This document shows, one piece after another, positions 33,712 to 41,702 of a stretch of DNA of 64,000 nt. Source of the DNA: Pseudomonas pisciculturae (lineage in GTDB: Bacteria > Pseudomonadota > Gammaproteobacteria > Pseudomonadales > Pseudomonadaceae); contig NZ_JACVZE010000004.1 of NCBI RefSeq assembly GCF_015461805.1, positions 372,001-436,000 of the forward strand, read 5' to 3'. Below the pieces are notes generated by a model that saw only the letters and a list, made by a program, of their open reading frames with translations, did no database searches and was not told where the DNA came from. Made by a program: the position numbers and the translations under genes. Within the stretch, counting starts at the first letter, position 1, and each line of letters starts with the position of its first letter.

Positions 33712-35288
33712 GCCTGAAGAAAGTGACGAATAGCAATCGCCACCCCCTCGGTCTGATACCGCCGCGCCGCCGCTTCAATCTTCAATTCGGCACGGGTCAC
33801 GCGCTGGTGGTGGCGCAAATGGCCGAGCCAGGATTCGTCGTAGAACACTTCGCACCAGCGGCGCGGGTTTTGGCTGTCTTGCACCAGGCTCCAGGAAAAC
33901 GAGCCGTTGCGTTGGCGCATACGACGTACCGGGCTCATTGCCCGGGTGAAGGCCTGGATGTGCTGCGGGTCGATGTCGTATTCGAGCGTCACCATTACTG
34001 GGCCACGCTCCTGGTGCTGCCCTTCTGCCAGCAGCGGTTGCGGCCAGTGCAATGAGGGCGCCAAGTCGTCGGCCTTGCGTTGCGGCAAGGCCACGCGCCA
34101 AGTCAGCAATACGCCCAATACCAGCACCGAACCGGCAGCACTCAACGCCTGGCTCATGGAGCTGTGACTGGCGACCCAGCCCCAGAGCAAACCGCCCACG
34201 GCCATGGAGCCGAAAAACATCAGGATATACACCGCCAACGCCCGTGCCCGCACCCAGGCTGGCACCGACGTCTGTGCCGCCACCTGAAAGCTGGACAACA
34301 CCGCGATCCATGCAGCACCGCTGATCAGCATCACCGGGATCAACAGATAGAAATCCCGTACCCAAGCCAAGGCAAATAGCACCAGCGCGTAGACCAAACT
34401 GGCAATGGCCACCAACTTGTCCACGGGCAGCACCTGGCGCAAGCGCGGCAGCACCATCGCGCCGAGCACCGCACCGATGCCCACACTGCCCAGCAACACG
34501 CCAAACTGCGCCGCACTGCCGTGTAACTCTCCACGCACAATCAGCGGCAACAACGACATCCCGGCGCTCGCGCCAAAGAAGAACGCCAGCGTGCGCACCA
34601 GCACCCGCTGCAACGGCCGCGAACTGCGCGCATAACGCCAGCCCACCCGTACCGCACTGAACAGCCGTTCGGCCGGCAGCACCGCCACTTGCGCCTCACG
34701 CCGCCATAGGCACAACACCGAAATCACCGCAAAGAACGACAGTGCGTTCACCGCAAACGTGGCCCATGGCCCCACCAGGCTCACCAACACCCCGGCGATT
34801 GCCGGGCCCACAGCGCGGGCCAGGTTAGTGCCTACGCTGCTCAGGGCGATGGCCGACGGTACCTCGTCGGCCGGCACCAGTTCCGGGGTCAGCGAAGACC
34901 ACGCCGGCATCATCAAGGCCGTGCCCACGCCCATGCCCAGGGTCAATAGCAGCAACAACGGCACCGTCATCATCCCGCTCAAGGTCAACACCGCCAGCAG
35001 CAACGCCACGGTGGCCATCCACGCCTGCACCATCAACAGGTAGCGACGCTTGTCGACAATATCCGCCAGCGCGCCCGCTGGCAGCGCCAGCAGGAACATC
35101 GGCGCCGCGCTGGCCACTTGCACCAGGGCGACGGTCATCGGGTTTGCCGACAGCGAAGTCATCAACCAACCGGCGCCGACTTCGTGCATCCAGGTGCCGA
35201 TGTTTGAAGCGATGCTGGCAAGCCAGAGCCCACGGAAGATCGAGTGTTTCAATGGGCTCCATGGGGAGCGGGCGGTGGCGGTTGTCAT
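33708..35288 (-). CDS. MFS transporter (MFS_3/EntS-like) with C-terminal soluble domain
   Basis: 526 residues. The first ~405 form a twelve-helix MFS unit of the MFS_3 type, with FRGLWLASIASNIGTWMHEVGAGWLM at the start and LPAGALADIVDKRRYL in the first loop. Residues about 420-526 are soluble (VMVTLEYDIDPQHIQAFTRAM, RRMRQRNGSFSWSLVQD, WCEVFYDESWLGHLRHHQR) and look like a monooxygenase-type dimeric alpha/beta barrel fold. This add-on is known in part of the family. It probably exports a small molecule; substrate unknown. It converges on the OprD gene with a four-base overlap. Confidence 0.87.
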   Translation of the reverse strand: MTTATARSPWSPLKHSIFRGLWLASIASNIGTWMHEVGAGWLMTSLSANPMTVALVQVASAAPMFLLALPAGALADIVDKRRYLLMVQAWMATVALLLAVLTLSGMMTVPLLLLLTLGMGVGTALMMPAWSSLTPELVPADEVPSAIALSSVGTNLARAVGPAIAGVLVSLVGPWATFAVNALSFFAVISVLCLWRREAQVAVLPAERLFSAVRVGWRYARSSRPLQRVLVRTLAFFFGASAGMSLLPLIVRGELHGSAAQFGVLLGSVGIGAVLGAMVLPRLRQVLPVDKLVAIASLVYALVLFALAWVRDFYLLIPVMLISGAAWIAVLSSFQVAAQTSVPAWVRARALAVYILMFFGSMAVGGLLWGWVASHSSMSQALSAAGSVLVLGVLLTWRVALPQRKADDLAPSLHWPQPLLAEGQHQERGPVMVTLEYDIDPQHIQAFTRAMSPVRRMRQRNGSFSWSLVQDSQNPRRWCEVFYDESWLGHLRHHQRVTRAELKIEAAARRYQTEGVAIAIRHFLQA

Positions 35289-35311
35289 GGCGCAAACCTA
35301 TCGAAAAAAGC

Positions 35312-35343
35312 GCAAAAAAAAGCCACAGCCCAAGGGCTGTGGC
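35312..35343 (-). terminator. Terminator of the isochorismatase-like gene
   Basis: On the minus strand GCCACAGCC pairs with GGCTGTGGC over a four-base loop and is followed by eight T residues. It lies between the hydrolase stop and the MFS start. Confidence 0.9.
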
Positions 35344-35354
35344 CTCCAATATTG

Positions 35355-35999
35355 TTACTTGACCTGACGCTGCGGCGCGCCGTGCACCATGGTGTAGGCG
35401 TAGTCCACGCCCATGCCGTAGGCGCCGCTATGGTCGCGTACCAGTTCCATCACTTCGTCGTAGGTTTCTTTGTGCGCCCAGTCGCGCTGGTATTCGAGCA
35501 GCACTTGCTGCCAGGTCACCGGCACCGCGCCGGCTTGGATCATGCGCTGGATCGACATGTCATGGGCTTCCTTGGTGGTGCCGCCGGAAGCGTCGGTGAC
35601 GATGTACACCTCGTAGCCTTCGGCCAGGGCTTCCAGGGCCGGGAAGTTCAGGCAAACCTCGGTCCACAGCGCGGCCATGATCAGTTTTTTGCGGCCGGTG
35701 GCCTTCACGGCAGCGACCAGCGCCTTGTCTTCCCAGGAGTTCATCGAGGTGCGCTCGATCGGCTGTTGGTCAGGAAACACGCTGAGCAGTTCCGGCCAGA
35801 TGTAACCGCTGAAGCTTTTGGTTTCCACCGACGTGAAGATGGTCGGCACGTTGAAAATCTTGGCCGCCTTGGCCAGGGCCACGGTGTTGTTCTTCAGGGT
35901 CTGGCGGTCGATGGACTGCACGCCGAAGGCCATCTGTGGCTGGTGGTCGATCAGGATCAGGGTGGAGTTGGATGGGTTGAGCAATTCGCGAATAGACAT
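35355..35999 (-). CDS. ycaC: YcaC-type isochorismatase family hydrolase
   Basis: 214 residues of the cysteine-hydrolase (isochorismatase) fold. LILIDHQPQMAFGV carries the catalytic Asp near residue 18, TGRKKLIMAALWTEVCLNFPALEAL carries the nucleophilic Cys near 118, and SGGTTKEAHDMSIQRM follows as in YcaC. The natural substrate of YcaC proteins is unknown. AGAGGGAAG precedes the ATG. The gene is divergent from a LysR gene 136 bases away that probably controls it, and has its own terminator. Confidence 0.9.
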   Translation of the reverse strand: MSIRELLNPSNSTLILIDHQPQMAFGVQSIDRQTLKNNTVALAKAAKIFNVPTIFTSVETKSFSGYIWPELLSVFPDQQPIERTSMNSWEDKALVAAVKATGRKKLIMAALWTEVCLNFPALEALAEGYEVYIVTDASGGTTKEAHDMSIQRMIQAGAVPVTWQQVLLEYQRDWAHKETYDEVMELVRDHSGAYGMGVDYAYTMVHGAPQRQVK

Positions 36000-36135
36000 G
36001 GTGACTTCCCTCTAATGACTTGGTTTTTTAGTTGCTTCCAGCGTTGCTGGCGGCTTGGAAGTAACTTTACGGGCTAGCCAATATCGAAACAATTACCTAA
36101 AATATGGATTCATTGATTCTATAAAAGGGACAATC

Positions 36136-37026
36136 ATGGACCGCATCGAGTGCATGCGTGCGTTCGTCGTCACCGTCGGCGAAAACGGCTTTGCCGCTGC
36201 GGCCCGAGCGATGGATGTGCCGCGTTCAAAAGTCAGTAAACAGATCCAGGCGTTGGAAGAAGCCATCGGCGTGCAGCTGTTGCAGCGCACCACCCGCAGC
36301 CTGCATTTGACCGAGGCCGGCGCCGAATACTTTGAGGCCGCACGTGAAGTGATCGCGGCCCTGGACGAAGCCGAACAGCGCGCTCGCGATGGAATCGGTG
36401 AGTTACGCGGCGTGTTGCGGGTGAACGCGCCGATGTCGTTCGGCTTGCATCGGCTGGGGCGGCTGATTCCGTTGTTCCATGAACAGCACCCCAATATCGA
36501 ATTGCAGTTGGTGCTCAGCGATCAACAGGTGGACCCGGTGCGCGGCGGCTTCGATGTCACCATCCGCATTGCCAGCCTGCCCGACTCCACCATGATCGCC
36601 CGCCAACTGGCACCGGCCCCGCGCATCATGGTGGCATCGCCGGCCTACCTGGAACGTGCCGGCACACCCCAATCGCCACAAGACCTGCGCCAGCATCAAT
36701 GCCTGAACTACGGCTACCTGCAAAGCGGCGTCAGCCTGCAACTGAGCAACGGCAAAGACACCCAGCGCGTCAACGTCACCGGCCCCTTGCACGCCAACAA
36801 CGGCGACCTGCTGGCCCAAGCCGCTGAGGCCGGCATGGGCATTGCGCTGCTGCCAGACTTTATCGTCGAACAAGCCCTGGCAGCCGGCCGCTTGGTGCCG
36901 GTGCTCTGTGAATGGCAGGCGCCGGCGATCACGGTGAATGCGGTTTACTCGTCGGCAAGGCGGGTGCCGCAGAAGACGCGGGCGTTTGTGGATTTTCTGG
37001 TAACACAGTTGGCCGTCACGGCATAA
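36136..37026 (+). CDS. LysR-type regulator beside the YcaC-like gene
   Basis: 296 residues: winged helix at the N-terminus (MDRIECMRAFVVTVGENGFAAAARAMDVPRSKVSKQI), then a LysR effector domain. The sequence DRIECMRAFV and RTTRSLHLTEAG places it in the CrgA/DmlR-like subgroup. The start at 36136 is supported by AAAAGGGAC; upstream codons are in AT-rich promoter sequence. Its divergent partner is the YcaC-type hydrolase, the usual arrangement of a LysR gene and its target. Effector unknown. A REPIN follows. Confidence 0.9.
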   Translation: MDRIECMRAFVVTVGENGFAAAARAMDVPRSKVSKQIQALEEAIGVQLLQRTTRSLHLTEAGAEYFEAAREVIAALDEAEQRARDGIGELRGVLRVNAPMSFGLHRLGRLIPLFHEQHPNIELQLVLSDQQVDPVRGGFDVTIRIASLPDSTMIARQLAPAPRIMVASPAYLERAGTPQSPQDLRQHQCLNYGYLQSGVSLQLSNGKDTQRVNVTGPLHANNGDLLAQAAEAGMGIALLPDFIVEQALAAGRLVPVLCEWQAPAITVNAVYSSARRVPQKTRAFVDFLVTQLAVTA

Positions 37027-37037
37027 CCGAATCTAAT

Positions 37038-37124
37038 GTGGGAGGGGGCTTGCTCCCGATAGCGGTGGATCAGTTAGAACATCCTTGACTGACACACTGC
37101 TATCGGGAGCAAGCCCCCTCCCAC
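37038..37124. repeat. REPIN, GGGGGCTTGC type
   Basis: Starts GTGGGAGGGGGCTTGC and ends GCAAGCCCCCTCCCAC, 87 bases. It lies between convergent LysR and DMT transporter genes. Confidence 0.9.
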
Positions 37125-37149
37125 ATTGGTTTTGCGGTGCCTTCGAGCG

Positions 37150-38001
37150 TTACTTCACAGCCCCCAACCGACTAATCCACACCGCCCCCAAAATCACCAA
37201 CCCACCCAACGCCAGCCGCCCCAGTGGCTCGTGCTGGTTCCAGATCAGCAGGTTCAGCAGCAACCCCACCGGCACATGCAGGTTGTTCATCACCGCCAGC
37301 GTGCCGCCCTGTACCAGGCAGGCGCCTTTGTTCCACCAGTACATGCCCAGCGCCGTGCTGACCAACCCGAGGAACACCAGCACGCCCCATTGCAGCGGGG
37401 CGTCGGGCAGGTAGTTGGCCTTGCCGAACAGCAGAAACGCTGGCAGCACCACCAGCAGCGCGCCGACGTAGAAAAAGCCGAAGCGTCGGTAATGCGGCTG
37501 GTCACTCGGATAACGCGCCACCAAGTGCTTGTACATCACCTGCCCGGCGGCATAGGTGAAGTTGGCCAGTTGCAGCAGCAGGAAGCCACCGAGGAAGTGC
37601 GCCGTGATCTGGTCGAAGCGAATCACCGCCGCGCCCGCCACCGCCACCAGGGCGGCGACCAATGCCCAAGGATTGAAGCGACGGTTAAGGGCGTCTTCGA
37701 TCAACGTCACGTGCAACGGCGTGAGGATGGTAAACAGCAGCACCTCCGGCACCGTGAGCACCCGAAAGCTCAGGTACAGGCATACGTAGGTCACGCCGAA
37801 TTGCAATGCACCGATCACCAGCATGCCGCGCATGAAGGCTGGCTCCACCGAGCGCCAGCGAGTCAGCGGGATAAAGACCAGGCCCGCCAGCAACACGCGT
37901 ATCAGCACCGCAAAGTAACTGTCGACATGACCGGCGAGGTACTCGCCGATCAAGCTGAAGGAAAATGCCTGAATCAGGGTGACAACCAGTAGATAGCCCA
38001 T
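37150..38001 (-). CDS. EamA/DMT family transporter
   Basis: 283 residues with ten hydrophobic helices arranged as two EamA halves. The first half includes YFAVLIRVLLAGLVFIPLT and VPEVLLFTILTPLHVTLIED; the second includes FLGLVSTALGMYWWNKGACLVQGGTLAVMNNLHVPVGLLLN. The pattern fits carboxylate/amino-acid/amine exporters of this family. Substrate unknown. It ends beside a REPIN, and the azoR gene upstream has its own terminator, so this gene is likely monocistronic. Confidence 0.88.
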   Translation of the reverse strand: MGYLLVVTLIQAFSFSLIGEYLAGHVDSYFAVLIRVLLAGLVFIPLTRWRSVEPAFMRGMLVIGALQFGVTYVCLYLSFRVLTVPEVLLFTILTPLHVTLIEDALNRRFNPWALVAALVAVAGAAVIRFDQITAHFLGGFLLLQLANFTYAAGQVMYKHLVARYPSDQPHYRRFGFFYVGALLVVLPAFLLFGKANYLPDAPLQWGVLVFLGLVSTALGMYWWNKGACLVQGGTLAVMNNLHVPVGLLLNLLIWNQHEPLGRLALGGLVILGAVWISRLGAVK

Positions 38002-38063
38002 GCGCGCCTCGTTTCGAATGGGCGGGACATTAAAGGTTTTCGGCGGTTGAAGAAACTCGGGGC

Positions 38064-38098
38064 AAAAAAAACCCGACCTCGCTATAGCGTCAGTCGGG
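38064..38098 (-). terminator. Terminator of azoR
   Basis: On the minus strand CCCGAC pairs with GTCGGG, with an inner CGCTA/TAGCG stem, followed by eight T residues. Confidence 0.88.
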
Positions 38099-38206
38099 CA
38101 GGAGCACTCAGGAGCAGAAGTGCAAAGGGAGGTTCGTTACGCGTACTTGAAGGGTTTGCGTGGAGCGATATAAACAGCGCGGGATTATCTGACGATTAAA
38201 GGATCA

Positions 38207-38806
38207 TCACGCAACCTGCGCAATCAGCGCCTTGGCGTGGTTGATGCCTTTTTCCTGGAAGTCACCGCTCAGGTTCACGCCCTCGGCGTGAATGAATGTG
38301 ACGTCATGAATCCCGATAAAGCCCATGACTTGGCGCAGGTACGGTTCCTGATGATCCGAGCTGGCACCGGTGTGGATACCGCCGCGAGCGGTGAGCACGA
38401 TGGCGCGTTTACCGGTCAGCAGCCCCTGTGGGCCCGTAGCGGTGTACTTGAAGGTCACACCGGCCCGCAACACGTGGTCCAGCCAGGCTTTGAGGGTACT
38501 GGGGATGGCGAAGTTGTACATCGGTGCGGCCATTACCAGCACGTCAGCGGCCAGCAGTTCGTCAGTCAACTCGTTGGAGCGTGCCAGGGAGGCCTGTTCA
38601 GCAACGTTGCGTTGGTCCGCTGGTTTCATCCAGCCGCCGAGCAGGTTGGCGTCCAGGTGCGGCACCGGGTTGAGCGCCACGTCACGCACAGTGATCTGGT
38701 CTGCCGGGTGGGCGGCCTGCCATTGGCTGATGAATTGTTGAGTCAGTTGGCGGGAAATCGAATCCTGCTGGCGGGCGCTGCTTTCGATGATCAGAACATT
38801 GGACAT
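38207..38806 (-). CDS. azoR: FMN-dependent NADH-azoreductase / quinone reductase
   Basis: 199 residues of the flavodoxin-like AzoR family: MSNVLIIESSARQQDSISRQLT at the start, MAAPMYNFAIPSTLKAWLDHVLRAGVTFKYT for FMN binding, and GLLTGKRAIVLTARGG. The enzyme reduces azo compounds and quinones with NADH in the cytosol and protects against quinone stress. Pseudomonads carry several copies. No LysR gene is directly adjacent on the promoter side. A good terminator follows. Confidence 0.94.
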   Translation of the reverse strand: MSNVLIIESSARQQDSISRQLTQQFISQWQAAHPADQITVRDVALNPVPHLDANLLGGWMKPADQRNVAEQASLARSNELTDELLAADVLVMAAPMYNFAIPSTLKAWLDHVLRAGVTFKYTATGPQGLLTGKRAIVLTARGGIHTGASSDHQEPYLRQVMGFIGIHDVTFIHAEGVNLSGDFQEKGINHAKALIAQVA

Positions 38807-38944
38807 GGCTTCGTAGGCTCCATCTGAAACTGCTGTAAGTCGATGGAGTGAAGATTAAACAGAGCCAATTCGATTAAAAAGCGCAAAAAACTGCTATAAC
38901 CCATCTATAAATTTGTTTATAAGCGGAGCATGCTCCGCTGCTGA

Positions 38945-39259
38945 TCACTTCGGCGCGCAAGCCAGGGCGATACGCATCTTGATGATGGCGCGGTTGAACT
39001 TGACCGTCGTGTTGGTGCTTTTGCCCGCCGGCACCGTCAGGGTGCGCCGACGCGGCGCCTCTGGGCCGTTGGTGAAGGTTACCGAGCATACGGCGTCATT
39101 GGTGCCGTAGTTATTGAGCTGGATCGAGCTGATATCGCCGTCCACATCCGAAGGGGTGTAATCAATGCTGACGCCGTCGATTTTTTTAGTCACGTCGATG
39201 GGGTAGGCAAACGCGCTCATTGGCAGCAGCGCCAGCAGTACATAACAGAATTTTCTCAT
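38945..39259 (-). CDS. Small secreted conserved protein
   Basis: 104 residues. Signal peptide MRKFCYVLLALLPMSAFA, then a beta-rich body with YPIDVTKKIDGVSIDYTPSDVDGDI, LNNYGTNDAVCSVTFTNGPEAPRRRTLTVPAGKSTNTTVKF and a final Cys (IALACAPK). Two cysteines could pair in the periplasm. Homologues in Pseudomonas are, as I recall, often mislabelled 3-phosphoglycerate kinase, which this clearly is not. The start at 39259 gives the signal peptide. It is divergent from a LysR gene by only 49 bases. Confidence 0.82.
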   Translation of the reverse strand: MRKFCYVLLALLPMSAFAYPIDVTKKIDGVSIDYTPSDVDGDISSIQLNNYGTNDAVCSVTFTNGPEAPRRRTLTVPAGKSTNTTVKFNRAIIKMRIALACAPK

Positions 39260-39308
39260 TCGGCAGTCTCCAATAAGGACTGTCAGCTTAGGACAAGAGG
39301 AACCCATC

Positions 39309-40232
39309 TTGAAAGCGCCCCGCGTTACCCTCGATCAATGGCGCACGCTGCAAGCCGTGGTCGACCACGGCGGCTTCGCCCAGGCGGCCGAAGCGCTGCA
39401 CCGTTCGCAGTCCTCGGTGAGCTATACCGTGGCCCGCATGCAAGACCAGCTTGGCGTACCGCTGTTGCGTATCGACGGGCGTAAAGCGGTGCTTACCGAT
39501 GCCGGTGAAGTGCTGTTGCGTCGCTCGCGGCAACTGGTGAAAAACGCCAGCCAACTGGAAGACCTCGCCCACCATATGGAACAGGGCTGGGAAGCCGAAG
39601 TACGGCTGGTGGTCGACGCCGCCTACCCGAATGCGCGACTGGTCCGCGCCCTCTCCGCCTTTATGCCGCAAAGCCGTGGTTGCCGCGTGCGCCTGCGCGA
39701 AGAGGTGCTGTCCGGCGTTGAAGAGTTGCTGATCGAAGGCGTGGCCGACCTGGCCATCTGCGGTTTCAGCATCCCCGGCTACCTGGGTACGGAAATGAGC
39801 AACGTGGAATTTGTCGCCGTGGCCCACCCCGAGCATGCCCTGCACCGCATGAACCGCGAGCTGAGCTTCCAGGACCTGGAAAGCCAGATGCAGGTGGTGA
39901 TCCGCGACTCCGGCCGCCAACAGCCTCGCGATGTGGGCTGGCTCGGCGCCGAACAGCGCTGGACCGTCGGCAGCCTGGCGACCGCCGCCTCGTTCGTAGG
40001 CAGTGGCCTGGGCTTTGCCTGGTTGCCCCGGCACATGATCGAACGCGAACTCGCCGAGGGCGTGCTCAAGCAGCTACCCTTGGAACAGGGCGGCAGCCGC
40101 CACCCCACGTTTTACCTGTACTCAAACAAGGACAAACCTTTGGGGCCCGCAACGCAGATCCTCGTGGAGCTGCTGCGCACCTTCGATACCGCCCCGTTGG
40201 ACGCGCCTTTCGCTGCCCCCCAGCAAGCCTGA
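39309..40232 (+). CDS. LysR-type regulator
   Basis: 307 residues with a standard helix-turn-helix (LDQWRTLQAVVDHGGFAQAAEALHRSQSSVSYTVARMQDQLG) and effector domain. The start codon is TTG at 39309, with AGAGGA seven bases upstream; no ATG lies near the family's usual start. It is divergent from the small secreted protein gene and runs into an alpha/beta hydrolase gene 14 bases downstream, so it may head a small operon with the hydrolase and cyclophilin. Target and effector unknown. Confidence 0.88.
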   Translation: MKAPRVTLDQWRTLQAVVDHGGFAQAAEALHRSQSSVSYTVARMQDQLGVPLLRIDGRKAVLTDAGEVLLRRSRQLVKNASQLEDLAHHMEQGWEAEVRLVVDAAYPNARLVRALSAFMPQSRGCRVRLREEVLSGVEELLIEGVADLAICGFSIPGYLGTEMSNVEFVAVAHPEHALHRMNRELSFQDLESQMQVVIRDSGRQQPRDVGWLGAEQRWTVGSLATAASFVGSGLGFAWLPRHMIERELAEGVLKQLPLEQGGSRHPTFYLYSNKDKPLGPATQILVELLRTFDTAPLDAPFAAPQQA

Positions 40233-40246
40233 AATGGAGTTCACCC

Positions 40247-41050
40247 ATGGCCTGGTTCGACCATGAAGGATGCAGCCTGCACTACGAGGAATACGGCCAC
40301 GGCACGCCGCTGATTTTGATCCACGGCCTGGGCTCCAGCAGCCAGGATTGGGAGTTGCAAATTCCAGTGTTGGCAGCGCATTACCGCCTGATCGTGGTGG
40401 ACGTGCGTGGTCATGGTCGCTCCGACAAACCTCATGAGCGCTATAGCATTCAAGGTTTCACCTTTGATCTGGTCGCCCTGATCGAGCATCTCAACCTGCC
40501 GCCGGCCCATGTGGTTGGGCTGTCCATGGGCGGCATGATCGCCTTTCAGTTGGCGGTGGACGAGCCGGCCCTGGTCAAGAGCCTGTGCATCGTCAACAGC
40601 GCGCCCGAAGTCAAGGTACGCAGTGCCGATGACTATTGGCAGTGGGCCAAGCGCTGGAGCCTGGCGCGGGTGCTGAGCCTTGCCACCATCGGCAAGGCGC
40701 TGGGCGACCGATTGTTCCCCAAACCTGAGCAAGCCGACCTGCGCCGCAAGATGGCCGAGCGCTGGGCAAAAAACGACAAACGTGCTTATCTCGCCAGCTT
40801 CGATGCGATTGTGGGCTGGGGCGTGCAGGAACGACTTTCACGGATTACCTGTCCAACCTTGGTCATCAGCGCCGACCACGACTACACCCCCGTGGCGCAA
40901 AAAGAAAACTATGTAAAACTGCTGCCCGATGCGCGCCTGGTGGTGATCGAAGATTCCCGCCATGCCACGCCCTTGGACCAACCCGAAGTCTTTAACGCAA
41001 CCCTGCTCGATTTTCTAGAGACAGTCGAAACCACTACCCAGGATCACTGA
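40247..41050 (+). CDS. Alpha/beta hydrolase
   Basis: 267 residues. The fold is clear: oxyanion motif LILIHGLGSSSQDW near 22-35, VVDVRGHGRSD, nucleophile Ser93 in GLSMGG, an acid in VISADHDYTP, and the catalytic His in EDSRHATPLDQP. The pattern is close to RutD, 3-oxoadipate lactonase and esterase relatives; the substrate cannot be told. ATG 40247 has GGAG ahead. It is four bases from the cyclophilin gene and 14 after the LysR gene, so these three are probably one transcript. Confidence 0.9.
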   Translation: MAWFDHEGCSLHYEEYGHGTPLILIHGLGSSSQDWELQIPVLAAHYRLIVVDVRGHGRSDKPHERYSIQGFTFDLVALIEHLNLPPAHVVGLSMGGMIAFQLAVDEPALVKSLCIVNSAPEVKVRSADDYWQWAKRWSLARVLSLATIGKALGDRLFPKPEQADLRRKMAERWAKNDKRAYLASFDAIVGWGVQERLSRITCPTLVISADHDYTPVAQKENYVKLLPDARLVVIEDSRHATPLDQPEVFNATLLDFLETVETTTQDH

Positions 41051-41053
41051 CCC

Positions 41054-41617
41054 ATGCTGAAAAAAATCGCCTTCTTTGCCGGTTCTGTTCTGTTCGCTGC
41101 CAACCTGATGGCCGCTGAGCCTGCCAAGGCGCCCCACGTGCTGATCACCACCACCAACGGCGATATTGAAATCGAGTTGGACCCGGTCAAGGCACCCATC
41201 AGTACCAAGAACTTCCTGGCCTATGTGGACAAGGGTTTCTACACCAACACGATTTTCCACCGCGTGATCCCGGGCTTCATGGTCCAGGGCGGTGGGTTCA
41301 ATGCGCAGATGTCGCAAAAACCGACCGAGGCGCCGATCAAGAACGAAGCCAGCAACGGCCTGCATAACGTGCGCGGCACCTTGTCGATGGCCCGCACGTC
41401 GAACCCGAACTCGGCCACCAGCCAGTTCTTTATCAACGTGGCCGACAACGCCTTCCTCGACCCAGGCCGCGATGCCGGTTACGCGGTGTTCGCCAAAGTG
41501 GTCAAGGGCATGGACGTGGTCGACATCATCGTCAACTCCCAGACCACCACCAAGCAGGGCATGCAGAACGTGCCAATCGATCCTGTCATGATCAAGTCGG
41601 CCAAGCGCATCGACTGA
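41054..41617 (+). CDS. ppiA: Periplasmic peptidyl-prolyl cis-trans isomerase (cyclophilin)
   Basis: 187 residues. Signal peptide [20 protein letters not shown], then the cyclophilin domain: [35 protein letters not shown] and [16 protein letters not shown]. The active-site Arg in FHRVIPGF and the QFF motif are intact. It catalyses proline isomerisation during folding of exported proteins. It starts three bases after the hydrolase stop. Confidence 0.94.
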   Translation: MLKKIAFFAGSVLFAANLMAAEPAKAPHVLITTTNGDIEIELDPVKAPISTKNFLAYVDKGFYTNTIFHRVIPGFMVQGGGFNAQMSQKPTEAPIKNEASNGLHNVRGTLSMARTSNPNSATSQFFINVADNAFLDPGRDAGYAVFAKVVKGMDVVDIIVNSQTTTKQGMQNVPIDPVMIKSAKRID

Positions 41618-41663
41618 GGTCAGCAGGCAGTTCTGTGCGTAACTCACAAGGTTGCGCACACAT

Positions 41664-41702
41664 TTGAAAGGAGAGCCCGCCCGGCGGGCGTCAACCCTAA
41701 TG
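41664..41702 (+). promoter_or_regulatory. SD - hairpin - start arrangement of the ABC transporter gene
   Basis: AAAGGAG at 41667-41672 is 28 bases from the ATG at 41700, too far for normal use. Between them GCCCGC/GCGGGC forms a tight hairpin (41675-41689) that would bring the two within about 13 bases. Confidence 0.5.

Noticed and set aside
38945..39259. Phosphoglycerate kinase annotation carried by some homologues
   Set aside because: Only 104 residues with a signal peptide and no kinase motif.
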